Origin: Aptenodytes patagonicus | Taxonomy: Eukaryota; Chordata; Aves; Sphenisciformes; Spheniscidae | Reading direction: 5' to 3' | Length of the DNA stretch: 64,000 nucleotides | Assembly (NCBI RefSeq): GCF_965638725.1 | Contig: NC_134960.1 | Coordinates: 3,660,501-3,724,500, forward strand | Notes under the pieces: generated by a model | The model's input: only the letters and a program-made list of their open reading frames with translations | Told to the model about the DNA's origin: nothing | The model's database searches: none | Made by a program: the position numbers and the translations under genes | Shown here: piece after piece, positions 24,890 through 36,131 of the stretch | How the letters are laid out: the number at the start of each line of letters is the position of its first letter | Numbering within the stretch: position 1 is the stretch's first letter

Positions 24890-25127
24890 TTTGTTTATAA
24901 AAGAAACCCACATCTGTTTCTGTTTGAAATTTTTAAGCAAGCATACATAGAAACCTTTCTCTTGGTTTCTGGCTCTGTAAAACCTAGATTTTGGGCCAAG
25001 TTTGACCTAACGGTGACCTTTTCAAAGTATTACAAATTTTTTTGGTATTTGTTTATGACTTTAATAATGATGCCATGCGGGGAATGGGTCAGTTAAAGGT
25101 GAAATTAGCTTCTAATGTAAACAAAGG
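24890..25127. promoter_or_regulatory. Candidate enhancer: DR5 nuclear-receptor element with forkhead motifs
   Basis: The core is TGACCT-AACGG-TGACCT at 25003-25019. On the minus strand this is AGGTCA CCGTT AGGTCA, two perfect half-sites spaced by five bases, the classic retinoic acid receptor/RXR arrangement. Three forkhead-type motifs surround it: TGTTTATA at 24892-24899, TTGTTTATG at 25049-25057 and TGTAAACA at 25116-25123; the last runs into ACAAAGG, a SOX/TCF-like match. The cluster is AT-rich and lies about 3.8 kb into JADE2 from exon 1. Motif identity is seen; enhancer activity and a link to JADE2 are inferred. Confidence 0.55.
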
Positions 25128-26913
25128 ATGAATTTTGGAGCAGAGACCGTGTTTTGTGGAGACTTCAAATTGCTTAGTAGTACACCAGCTGAAGTGCTCC
25201 GTGCGAAGTTCGTCAGGGCCGGAGCTCTGGCCCTGGGAGCGGGAGGGATGTGGGCAGTGGGTCCCCCCCTCGCTGGATGCCGGAGGGGTGTCGGGTGCCG
25301 ATGGCTCGCCCAGCCACCATCAGACTTTATAACCCTGTGCTCCAGATGGGGAAATGGCCCAATTACCCTTCTTCTACAGTAAATTCCTCTGTTAAGTACC
25401 ATGCGGTTTACTACTGCTTGGCAGATGAGTCCCTCAGAAAACAGCATCTTCTTAACACTGCCTGGAATTTAACCGTTTTCTGAAAAGGTCTAGCTGAGTC
25501 CTGGGGTTTTGGCCCCAAATTTTCCTTCCTCCAGGCACACAGTAACTTGTGGGCCGTTGTGTGCCATCCTCTACCCAGGCAGTGGTTGCCTTTCAGTGCT
25601 GCTGTGTTCAGAGGTGTCCGTGCTTGGCTCAAGCCAGAATTTCATTCAGAGCAATTGAAATGCAGTTTGGTTCGGAGGATGCTGTCTTGGATCCTGCCAA
25701 GCAGTGGCAAAATGATTTACTGAAGCAGAGCCGCTGTTTTACCTGCAATGTGAACCACTTCTGTATGTGAATATCAATTCATACTGTTATATAGTGAGCT
25801 TGTAAAAGTGTGTTGTGTAGGTAGGTGTAGGACAGGAGCGGGATGCGGGGACCAAGTTCAGTTAAAGGGGGATGATCAGTGCATCTTCTCACATACATAC
25901 CAGAGCCAAAACCAGTCCCAGCATCCTGACACCTGTGCTGTGCATTAATCATACACCTTTTTCCCTCCCTTGGAAGGAGAGTGATGTCAATGACACTGTC
26001 TTGCTGTAAAGGCAAAGATGGGGAAACACTGGCAATCTCCCTGGCTATCAGTAGCATTCCTTTGCTTCAGCTCAGGTGTTTTTCCCCATTGACTTTGGCT
26101 TATTTAATCTCTGTGGCTAGGAACTCCAGAATCAATAAAAGCGTAGCTCCAGCTTTGTGCTCCAAAAGTCTATTTGCCACTTCAGACCAGTAGGAACCAG
26201 TTTAAAACGTTCAGGTAGAATTTCCACTAAAAGCAAGTAAATTGCAGTTAGAGCTGTCTTCAATATCATTTTCCCCAAGCAAAATCTAATGGCTCCTTGG
26301 AACAAGGCTGGTTTAATAACATCTGTTTCCCCTTGAATCACTGGGGGAAAGTATTGATATTGCCATATTCTCAAGGAACATTTTTAATCATGTTTTGACA
26401 GGGCAATGCCTTACCACAACACTGATAGTTAAAATGTTTAAGATACTTTGTAGTATTATCACACCATTATAAGGGATAAAACATAGCACATATTGTAAAA
26501 TACAGGCATTGCAAGGGTTTTTATATGCTTATGTGGAACTTTTCCTGTTGTTTGGGGGGAAATGGCGTGCTCTAGCCTGCTGTCCAGCCGTGTGCTGCTA
26601 TACCTGCTGCAACCGAACCACACAAAGCCAGTGTTTTATTATCATTCCCACTTATCATTTGTGGAAGCGGTAGTGTATATGCCATGTTAACATCCCTGGA
26701 GTCTTAACAAAATATCTCAGAAAGTACTAGGAAGATTTCCACGAGATTAACGTTGTTTTCTGCGGGTGTATTTTAGCTGACAGCCTGTTGGATAGTTGTT
26801 GGGTCCATGGGTAGCATTTTGCATCCAGAGCCCCCAAAGCCCTGTATTGGGGGCCCCATTGATCAGCCACCAGCCACATTGGTTAACTGGGGTCTTCAAA
26901 AGTCAAAATCTCT

Positions 26914-27056
26914 TTTTTCCTTCCTTTTTCCTTCCTTTTTCCTTCCTTTTTCCTTCCTTTTTCCTTCCTTTTTCCTTCCTTTTTCCTTCCTTTTTCCTTC
27001 CTTTTTCCTTCCTTTTTCCTTCCTTTTTCCTTCCTTTTTCCTTCCTTTTTCCTTCC
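26914..27056. repeat. 13-copy, 11-bp homopyrimidine minisatellite
   Basis: The unit TTTTTCCTTCC is repeated 13 times without interruption over 143 bp, so one strand is pure pyrimidine and the other pure purine. Each unit is mirror-symmetric when tiled, the pattern that allows triplex (H-DNA) formation. The five-base A/T tracts recur every 11 bp, close to the helical repeat. It is in intron 1, about 970 bp before coding exon 2. The open frames through it are repeat artefacts. Confidence 0.98.
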
Positions 27057-27143
27057 CCTACTGGTACACCTACTTGACTTTCAGCTCCGAGCGCTCGGTT
27101 CCTGAGGGGTGAGTTCAGGAGAACCTGCTGATTTCAAGCGGTT

Positions 27144-27218
27144 CTGTGGCTTGTTCAAAGTCACAAAGCAAATCAGCAGCCGAGCTTGAAACGGGTCTCC
27201 TGTCCTCCTGATCAGTGC
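27144..27218 (-). repeat. MIR-like SINE fragment
   Basis: The segment resembles the reverse complement of the MIR core: a stretch like 'TTGCCCAAGGTCACACAGC' (here GGCTTGTTCAAAGTCACAAA), then a match to 'AGAGCNNGGATTNGAACCC', then TCTCCTG. It is divergent, as expected of an old insertion. The family was assigned from memory of the consensus. Confidence 0.6.
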
Positions 27219-28028
27219 GGTGGTAGCCGCTGCCATGGTTTTGTCTCCGAGAGGACGGGGAAGTCACAGCAGCTGTGCAGAAGCCGCTTGCTCACCCCCC
27301 GCCCCGGGAGCCGCGGTGCGGGTGGTGCCGGCGGTGCTGGCGGGGGGGCTGCATGGCTGTGCCGGAGCAGGCAGAGCAGCTCTGGGTGATGGGAAGCGTG
27401 CTTCAGGCTTGGCTAGCGTGCGCTGGCTGTGTGACAGATACACCAGAAGTCTTAAAAGAAGTAGGTGCCGCCTGAGTGGGAAGATGAGTCAGAGGGTAAA
27501 ACCCCGGTCTCATTGTACACAGGGGTCCTCTTCAGCTCCGTGATGCTCGGACTTCCCCCTGCAGACATACTGAGAGTGCGCAGAGTTTCCATTCTCCTAT
27601 CTGTGTACTTCTCAAATTTGCAGCCCAGACGGGTAGTTCACGGAGGTCTTTTGTCCCGTCCAACAGCACCGTGGTCCGTGGTGGGGCATCCTCCCGTAGC
27701 GATGCTCTTGCAGAGGGAGGGACATTTGGTTGTGAATCCTGCACGGGCAAATTGCTATGCAAAGCCGAGCGATCCAAGCGTACTCACTGTATCTCCTAGG
27801 AGCAGGGAAAGCTGGTAGAGAGACACTGGCACCCTTAAAGTTTTTGAAAAAACCACTATGAGGATTGTTTTCTTCCTTTTCTAAGCCCCTGGGTAGTTGT
27901 CTGTCGTGGGGGTAAGTACTGGCTGGTGCTGGGATAACCAGTGTGCAGATGTTCAGAGATAACAGTGATTTGGTGCTGAGGTGAGTTTCCTGGGCATTAA
28001 GTGTAATGTTCAATTTCTTTTGTTACAG

Positions 28029-28086
28029 ATGGAAGAAAAACGACGCAAGTACTCCATCAGCAGTGATAACTCAGACACCACTGACA
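28029..28086 (+). CDS. JADE2: JADE2 coding exon 2 (residues 1-19 and first base of codon 20)
   Basis: This is the first coding exon, 58 bp. It follows a TTTTGTTACAG acceptor and ends before a GTAAGA donor (GT at 28087). The initiator ATG is the first three bases of the exon, so its upstream Kozak bases come from exon 1 (AAAG), giving A at -3, with G at +4 from this exon. Read back through the exon 1 junction, the frame meets a TAA at 21132-21134 with no ATG in between, which supports this start. The peptide begins MEEKRRKYSISSDNS and continues to TTD: a basic patch, then a serine/aspartate-rich stretch that looks like a phosphorylation region. The exon ends in phase 1, with codon 20 (Ser) split as A/GT. 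This N-terminus separates JADE2 from JADE1 and JADE3. Confidence 0.95.
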
Positions 28087-31000
28087 GTAAGACCTTTAAT
28101 TCAAGGCTTTGAACAAGATAACTAAGCAATTCACCTCCAGCAGGGAAAACGCTTGAATAATTACTTTGCAAAGAGTGGAGGAAACTGCATTTACTGGGAA
28201 GTCTCTGCACAATGAATTGTGCGTAGGGCTGGGTTTGTCAGAAATGCAGCAACAAGCTGATACCAATTTAAACGCCCCGGTTGTGGCTCCTCTTAACTGT
28301 TGAGGCTGTCTCCCTCGTGTGAGGAGTCTGGGCGAGGGAGAGCTGCTGATCGCAAATCTGCTAACGAAGCAAACTCCCTTTGTAGACAAGTTGTCCTTTC
28401 CTGTGAGCTGCAGCCTGAGACCGGTTAGCTCTTGACCGGTTAGCTCCGGTACTGGGAGAAAGGGAGGTTTTTACTGGAGTCAGGGTAAAGCTGGAGCCTT
28501 CTTGTTCCCTTCTTGCAAGCTGAAGAGTGATGTGGGAAAAGGGATAAGGCTCAAGCCAGCAAAGCTTGCAAGCTCACGCTCGCTTTTCAACATCTACCTC
28601 ACTTCATCCTCATTCAGGAAAGCACAGAAGCATGTGCTCAACAATAAACATGTGCAAATGTGCTGAATTTTGGCTATAAATAGAGCGCTTTCCTCTCTCA
28701 CTTACTCCAGGGTTTCACCCACTGCAGACATACCGCAGTGCCTTAGTGTTAGTACCCCCGAGGCACTAGTCTAATCCCTTGTCTGGGCTCCGGAGTTTCC
28801 TACTAGTTGCTCTTGGTTTCTTACGAATGTCACAGTAATTTCATCTGGGCCGTGCTGGGAATTTGCTCTCCACACTTTACAGGATCTGGCTGCTGGATAT
28901 CCGAGAACGAAAGGGGCTTCGCTAAAGACACTAAACTTCTGGGCCTTTTCCTAACAGGATGATGGGGAGATTACAGGGGGTTATGGAAAGGCTGATCTTG
29001 CTGGGTTTGGCTGCCGTTCCCACAGCTTTAGCCAAAAAAATTGTCAGCGTGACCAGAGTTTGCACCACTACAGCTGACGGGAACCTGCTGTTTGGCTGCT
29101 GGAGGGGACCCCCGTCTTGCTGGAGCCCTGGGGGGGGTCTGGGGGCTGAACCGTGCTTACGGAAAGCGTTTCAGGCTCTGTCAACACCGCTCGCTTCTCG
29201 TAAAATAAAACATCTTGATCTCAGAAAGGGGTTTGTTTTGGAAGCCGTGCTCCAAACTTCCCGTCTCCTAATCCCCAGATGCTCAAAGGCGTACCAAGCC
29301 GAGCCATGCTAGCTGGCTTCTGCCTTTCGGGGGTAAGGCATCTTTAATCACGGTATTAAACAACATGGCCTTATCTCTGTTGGGCTTGGATATTTATGCT
29401 GCAGCTGATATCTAAGCTGTTGACAAATGCTCTCCTGCAGGATAATTGTAAACAAAGGGATGACCTTTTTTATGCCTCTGCCAGGAAGGGATGGTAGTGG
29501 CATGTTATCTGAGTCTACATAGTTGTAGCACCACGTTGTAGCTTGAGAAGAGGGGGCAAGGTGGAAATTAGTGACTCGATCTCTCGGTATAGACTGTGGA
29601 TCTGCTGCTGCAGTGCTTTGAGCAGCTCGCCGAGTAAAGCGGTGTTTCCCGGCGGCTGCAGCGTAGGGACTTCGGCTGTGGGCTTTGCCTACGCAGTCCT
29701 GTTATGTACCGAAATGATAAAAAAAATGCATTTATGTGGAGCCTGCTTTAATGACATCTGGCCTGGCACTGCAGTCAGAAAAACAGCTGTCCTTTGGGAA
29801 TGACTGATGCCACCAGGTCTGCTCTTCATTTTATGAAGTACAAGAAAGTGGGTTTATCAAGTAAAGAGTGCAAGGTGAACTAGTGCCTCTTCCCCTGCGA
29901 GCAAAAATAGGCACGTGAGATTTATCTGGGCTCATGAGGGACTCAATTGCCTGAGCCGACGGAGGCCGGGACATTTCCCACCGTGGTGCTGCCGCACCCG
30001 GGACAACCCTGGTCCCTTGTGCCAGCTCGGCTCCTGGCCAGAGCCCCTCCTGAAGTCCTTGCGTGCATGGCTCCATCGTGTTTGGCAGTCACTTACGTGC
30101 ACGGTGTTGTTTCCTCCTATTCAGCCATCCAAGGATAAAATCAGTGTTAAATAGGCCTATCGATAGTTAATTTGTTGCACCCCTACAAAAACTTTTTTAT
30201 ATAGTGGAATCTGGGAGGGTCCTGCTATACAGAAGACCCAACTGTCGTCATGATAAAAAGATTCCAATAATTAATTTACTATTTATTATTACCAAATACA
30301 TACAGCTTTTTTTTTTTTAAGTGATAGTAACACATATGGGCTGGAAATAAAGATTAATATCATAACGGTCCCAGCACATTTCAGGCTGTAGCTGCCCTTG
30401 CCTTGTGGAGGTGGTAGTGGTGGTGATGATAATGCTCCAGTCAGGATGATGAGAGGCCATTCATAATACTCCCAGAGTAAAGTAATCCCAAATCCCAAAG
30501 CAAGTGCTCTCTTACTACTGAAAAGTGTAAAGTGCCTTTGCTCGGTGTGTCCTGTTGCGTGGTTCCCACTAGATGCTGAACTGCACACAGGCGTGGAAAT
30601 TATTAGTCCTGGCATGGGCAGAGGAGTTTTACCCAATTTGGTTCAATATTTTTGACCATGGGGTCTGAAGTCCTCGAGCAGTTCAGATGCTTGTCTTTAA
30701 GCATCCTTGTTAGAAAATTTTTAGTCTTATCTCCTTAATTCCTGATCCCAATAGATTCCTGATTCCAGGAATAAGCCCTGGCTCATTCCCCCTTAGAAGC
30801 CGTTCTTACTCATGACTTTGGGTTTCTCATTTCTGATGTCTGCATTTGAAAACAGTGTTTTTAAATTTCAGAGGCCTCTGTTTCATCATCTATAGCAGCA
30901 GGAAAGTGATGTTAGTCTGTTTTGGTGAAGTACGCTGGGATGTGCACAAAAATAATGCCATGTCAAGGTATTATTGCCTCTTAGCGTTGACCCAAAGTGT

Positions 31001-31098
31001 TGGTTGAGGCTGTAGTAGTGGCAGTGGAGCTGGTGACAAAGATATGGAAAAAACTTCGTCTCTTTTCCAGGTAACCTGTCTCTGTTGCCTCGTTGCAG
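28087..31098 (+). other. JADE2: JADE2 intron 2
   Basis: The intron is 3,012 bp, with GTAAGA donor and TTGCAG acceptor. It contains a CTATAAATAG motif (28674-28683) that fits both TATA and MEF2 consensuses, and AT-rich stretches near 30,150-30,360. I see no exon or clear repeat inside it. Confidence 0.9.
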
Positions 31099-31184
31099 GT
31101 CACACCACGTCCGCCTCCAGATGCTCCAAAATTCCGAATACCAAATCCGCCTGGTCACGGCAAAAGGAGAAGAAGCCCTCTGAG
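31099..31184 (+). CDS. JADE2: JADE2 coding exon 3 (end of codon 20 to residue 48)
   Basis: This exon is 86 bp, with acceptor CGTTGCAG and donor TGAG/GTACGT. It completes the split serine codon and encodes HTTSASRCSKIPNTK followed by SAWSRQKEKKPSE, ending in phase 0. From memory, the human segment (SHATSTSASRCSK, then a block ending EKKPSE) is about three residues longer, so this copy has a small internal length difference near residues 21-34. The segment is rich in Ser, Thr and Lys, has no recognisable fold, and is probably a disordered linker before the EPL1-like region. Nothing suggests damage: the frame is open and both splice sites are good. Confidence 0.94.
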
Positions 31185-34100
31185 GTACGTGGGCTTTTAG
31201 GCTTTTGCCAAAAGAGAGTTTTCTCCCGGGGCCGTGCTTGCCCAGACGTGGTGGCAACCGGCATGCCCATGGCTGGCTGTGGACGGTGGGTGCCAGGACA
31301 GGGCATCCTCCGAGAAGCCAGAGCCCACGCTGCAGAGCCACAGCTCCCGCCAGTGGGTGCCAGCCTCAGCCTCGTGCTCAGCTCTGCTGGGAGGGAGCAG
31401 GCGGAGGTACCCGGCGGGCATCTCTGATGAAGGGTGGGGGGTCCTCGTGCTCAGTCCATTGGGGTCCTTGTGCCCACTCCGTCCATGTTGATGCAAGTGG
31501 GGAGAGGTTGAGTTTGGTGGGATTGGGAGGTCCTGCGGTATCGGGGTGGCTACATGCTGAAGTTTCCCGGTTTGGGTGCCCGCCTGGATGCCCTTTCATT
31601 AGTGGCACAGGTCATAGCGCTGATGCCAGGGGAGGGTGGCTCGGTGGCATGGAGGCTCCTCCCCGTGAATAAGTGGGAGGTACAGAGAGCCGTGAAACGG
31701 GAGACGGCACAGCTGAGTTGCAGATTACGTTGTGTTGGTTCCTCCTGTCACGGGGCTCAAGGGCATTAAGCTGAGGCCATTGGTGTCTGACCTTGCTGCA
31801 GGGTTTTCCCTCACTCCTGGCTGGTACAGGCAGCACTGCCCACCCCGGAGGGCATTGCCCAGGTTGCCCGTGCCAGCTCTGCGGTGCAGGGTCTGGGACC
31901 GGGTTGGGAGGAGCTGTGTTTCCCGAGGACTGTGCTGGAAGGGACGATGCTGTGCCCTGTTTTCCCTCGTGTGCCGCAGATAACGTTTCCACTAGACATG
32001 GAAACTATACTAGGCATGAGCTGCTGTTGTAGCAACTGGAGTGTTTAGCGGTGGTCATCTTTGTTTCAAGAGCAGCGTGAGCAAAGCCAGAGGGACATTG
32101 TTCTCACATTCCCTTTCCTCTGGACCGGGGTCCGGAGTCAAACAGAGCTAAGTTTAGAAGCAGGTGAAGCTGGCATGGCTAATGCCTGCTCACAGGCTGT
32201 AAACTTCCCAAGCCCCCATGTTACGCCACTCCTGAGGCTGTGGCCTGGTAAGCACAAACCTCTCTAACATCTTCCCTTTGCATCAAGCTGAGTAGAGATT
32301 TTGAGGTTTTCCTGTGGTCACTGCCTGAATTACAGCTGCACTTAGTTCTTACCACTCTGACAGATTTACATTGATATATCTAACGTGTTGGCGGTGGACA
32401 GAGACTTAAAAAGTCTGAGTTGTTTGTGCCTTGGCTAAAGAGAGGGGCTGAAAAGCTGTTATTACCAGCTGAGGTAATTAGAAACACTCCAGAGAGCAAA
32501 GAACCAGGGGTGCAGATGTCACTGGCTGTTGACAAGGCTGTCGGAAAGTTGCGCATTGGGGCTGGCAATGTAATTTTTTGGTTATAGACGTGTCTCTCAA
32601 AATGTGTGAGGGGGTGTATTCTGTGAGCTGAATCCCCGGCTGAAAAAGTGAAGCATTTAGGGCATCTCCTCCTCCTGGGACACTGTTACCCCTCTCTGAA
32701 ATAACTGCCCATCCCTGTGCCTGATGTGTCCGTAAAGGCACCAGATTAGCCGTGTAGGTGCCTTCAGGAGTCCTGCAGAGATGCCCGGCGTTAGACCTGG
32801 TTAGATGCGCGAGGCTGTGACTCATGTGTCACCGACAGTGCCACATATGCCACCCTGCTGCTGCCCAGTAAAATCCTCCTCTGAAAGAGCCTGCATCGGG
32901 AGATGTCTTTCTGCATCACTGGTGCAGACATGCTTTTTGTCTTTAATATGAATTAGCTTTATCAGCCAGCTGAGAGTGTACTTGGCTGCTAATGAAGTTG
33001 CTGGATATAAGTCCCAGACTCCAAGTGAAAATGCTTCTGCATTTTATGAAGGATGGTCAGACCTGGATCTAAGTTTTGCTGCTCTCCAACAGCTGGAGTG
33101 AAAACCAGATCTTAGTCCCCGGCACCCGGGGAGACGTCAGATGTGGGGCCTGTGGAGGCCAGGCTCATCCCTCTGCTTCATGCTCCGTTTTGCCCAGAGG
33201 ACAGTTCTCAGTGAAATGTAGCTCTGGAACAAATAAAGTGGAGCAAAAGCTTAACAGTGCCCAGCTTAGCAACGGTTGGGACAGAAAGTGAACCCTGGTG
33301 GCATATCTGAACTGAAACTCCAGGGGAATTTGGGGAGGCGATGTGTAATTACTCAAGTTGGAGTTTGGCCAGGATGCTCAAGCTGACAAACCATCTTTTA
33401 CAAAAGCGTGGTGGGAACCTGAGCAGATGGGAGCGGTCCAGATCTCAGCTTTATCCCCTTATCCTGCATCTCCCCCACGGCTGCTGGCATCCGGGTCTGC
33501 TTGAATTCAGCTCCAGGTGAAACCCAGGGGTCAGGAGAGTGTGTCCCTGGGTTGGCCATAGGATTGCCCCGTGCGGCAGGTCTGAGACCTGTAGCGGTGC
33601 ATGGTAATGGTTTGGAGGTCACTCCAGTGAGTGCTGGTTTATAGATTTCCTCCACGACAGCATCTTCCAAACTTTTCCACGAGTGACCCAACTTCTGCTC
33701 TTACTGTGAGCACCCGTGAACCCGTCTGGTCCGTGTGTGGGATCCACTGCCCGTCATCTGTGAAACCCTGCAGGGTTTGGCACGTCCTGTGGGATTTCTC
33801 GCAGGAGCCCTGGAGGATTTCAGGCGCAGACTGGGATGGGCATCGTGTCCTGCTGGAGCAAGTACTGAGAAGTGTAAAACATAAACCACACCACTGTCAA
33901 ACTACTTCACATGAAATAATGAAGTACCTTTTTCTTTGGTATCCCATTGAGGATGGAAACCACAGGAGGGTAACGGGGAGAGCGTGATGAATGTATTATC
34001 AGATGTTGAACCCCCCCGGGCAGTCTGCCCCAGACATTTTGAGGCTGGACAAGCCTTTTCAAACAGTAACTCAGACTCCAGGTTTACACATGGCTTGTAG

Positions 34101-35410
34101 CTTTATCAAGAACTGAGCTGCTGTCCAGGTGCAGAGGGTCCGGGCACATCCCCAGGGGCGGCGATGCTGGAGGACGGGCTGGGGGAGCGGGGGGGGGTTG
34201 TGTCCGTCGGGAACCGCTGAGCTCTCCTGCCCCTCTCAAAAGTCGTGTCCCTGCTTCTCTGCGAGCTGCTGTCTGCATTCCCCCTGACAACCCAAGCGGG
34301 AGATAAAAATATCAAAAGCATTAGTGTTACATAGTTATTAGCCAGGTCAGGGGGTGATGTTTATTATGAAAGACTCTGTGAGAAGGGATTAACTGTACAC
34401 ATTAAAAACCACCCGATACAAGGCATCTGGAAAAACAAGCTTCTTAACATGGAAAAGTACTGACCTGTTTGTAAACATCCGTGACGGGGGCCATTGCCAG
34501 GGAGGGTGATTATATTTATCTGTGCCTGCCACAGGGCTCTGCCCGGGCTCTTTCCGGACGTGTCCCAGGCACCAGGCCTCCGGTTCGGCTGCCTCCCTTG
34601 CAGAGGTGACAGTCGTCCTCCCCTGCCTCACGCGTGGGCAGCAGAGACCTCGGGGCAGAGCCCCGGTGCGATGCCGATGGTGGCCCGGGCATAGGCATGG
34701 CTTTCCTGCCCCACCTTTGCCTGTAGGCAGAGGATGGATGTGGGCAGCTGCCAGCAGCTTCTTGCATCTGCAGTGATAGCAGTCCACCGATCTGGTCATT
34801 TCAATTAATCTCATCAGAGCTCGTTTGTCTCTGAACCTGGCCTCAAACGGAGCGTGGTGGCCGGTACCCATCCCCGGGCGCCGCCGGCCGAGGAGCCCTG
34901 TGAGGAGATGCTGGTCGGGCTCCCTGCCCCAGGAGCTGAAGGGAGGGGGGATGCTCGCCCAGGTCCTCCCTGTCTTGGATGCTGAATCTGCATCCAAGAT
35001 TAATGTGGGAATAAGATGTGCCTGAAGTATGGATTTCTGCTGCTTTTAGCGGTGCATTAGTGCAATCCTGCCCCCGGCTATAGGGCTGCTGGGGATATGA
35101 GCTCAAGCCTCGCTGGTTAGACTGCAGTCATCAAGCCCTCTCTCCTGTTTCTGACAGGGAACAGTTGTCAGTGTCTAAGGAGAAAATATAAGAAGGCGGC
35201 AAGTGTGTAATGATAGTCGCCGGTTCTATCTGCCAGCTCCCAGCCATCAGCGGCCTGGGGACTCCCTCGGATGCTGCCTCTGAGTCACTGCCTTAGCTGC
35301 TGTGTTAGTCATTAGCTCCTGAACTATTTGGGATCCAAAACACTACCCTGCGATGAGTTGCACTGCTAGAATATATTGTGGGGGAAAAAAAAAAACCCTG
35401 CTTTTTTGTG

Positions 35411-35700
35411 CAAACCACCTGCCTGACACCCCTCCAGCCATCCCTCTTCTAAGCTGAAGAGCCCTGCGCAGTCTCAGCTCTCCGCTGCGGGTGCTGCTCA
35501 TCTCACTGGACATCCTCCTTGCCCTTCTTCGGTCTGGACTTTCTGGAGGCGAGGGGACCGCAGCTGCAGGCAGGGTTCAAGATGAAGGGGAAGCCACAAA
35601 TTTATACAATTTACGTTATTTTCTGCTTGCCTTGTTTAGATATTACTTCCGTGTTTTGAAAGATGTCTTTTTAGAACTCATTACAAGGATTTAACCCTTT
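35411..35700 (-). mobile_element. Degraded CR1 LINE fragment, antisense
   Basis: The text follows the familiar reverse complement of the CR1 3' region. It has a segment like 'CTGGACTCTCTCCAG' (here GGTCTGGACTTTCTGGAG), then a match to 'GCAGTATTCAAGGTG' (here GCAGGGTTCAAGATG), and finally ATTTATACAATTTACGTTATTTTCTG. Divergence is high, so it is an old, inactive copy. The edges are approximate. Confidence 0.55.
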
Positions 35701-36068
35701 TAACAAACATCATCCTCATGGCTTCCCTTCTAAAAAGTGATTCTTAGTGCATTAGATCTTGTTTTTTTCCCTGCAATAGATATATAATGGCCCAGTGCAA
35801 TGTGAATTTAGTTCCTGGGCTCTCCGTGCTTGAAGAAAGGCTTTTATGAGTATGGCCAAGCAAGACTGGACATGCTTTTACTGGGCTGGATGAGGAGAAA
35901 ATCCGTCTCTGTTGAAAGGTTTGACTGCAGTGGCTTTGTCACTTTTCCCAAGCCAGCGTGGGGATAACAGATTAATACCATTGTCTTCCGAATGCTGAGA
36001 AGAGCCAGACAAAAATGCTTCTTGTTCCTATTTTAAATTCTGTTGTTCATTGAATCTTTAACATTCAG

Positions 36069-36131
36069 CATTTCGAGAGGAAACAAGACTAGATGAAGAG
36101 ATAGCAGGCTGGTTCCCAAATGAACATGAGA
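36069..36131 (+). other. Exon-like segment in intron 3 (candidate cassette exon)
   Basis: This 63-bp segment is bounded by CTTTAACATTCAG on the left and GTAAGTAT on the right. One frame is open throughout, reading FREETRLDEEIAGWFPNEHE with split codons at both ends (phase 1 to phase 1). It does not fit JADE2: after exon 3 (phase 0) it would read HFERKQD and then stop. It could be a poison exon that lowers JADE2 output, an exon of an unrecognised nested transcript, or a chance pseudo-exon. I do not recognise the peptide. Confidence 0.3.

Larger units (their letters stand above)
21180..28028 (+). other. JADE2: JADE2 intron 1
   Basis: The intron runs from a GTAAAG donor to a TTTTGTTACAG acceptor, 6,849 bp. 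Its first kilobase belongs to the CpG island. The rest holds a TATA-like box (23691), a T17 tract (24136-24152), a DR5/forkhead cluster (24890-25127), a homopurine minisatellite (26914-27056) and a MIR-like SINE (27144-27218). I see no further coding exon in it. Confidence 0.9.

Noticed and set aside
26796..27112. Frames coding FLPFSFLFPS-type peptide repeats
   Set aside because: They are translations of the 11-bp minisatellite; a repeat free of stops is open in several frames.
30855..30915. Weak MIR-like stretch in intron 2
   Set aside because: Only GCCTCTGTTTCATCATCTAT resembles the MIR core. The flanks do not extend the match, so it is below what I would annotate.
36069..36131. The 63-bp segment as an ordinary in-frame JADE2 cassette
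   Set aside because: Exon 3 ends in phase 0, while this segment is open only in phase 1, so inclusion after exon 3 hits a stop. It is kept only as a candidate poison or nested exon.
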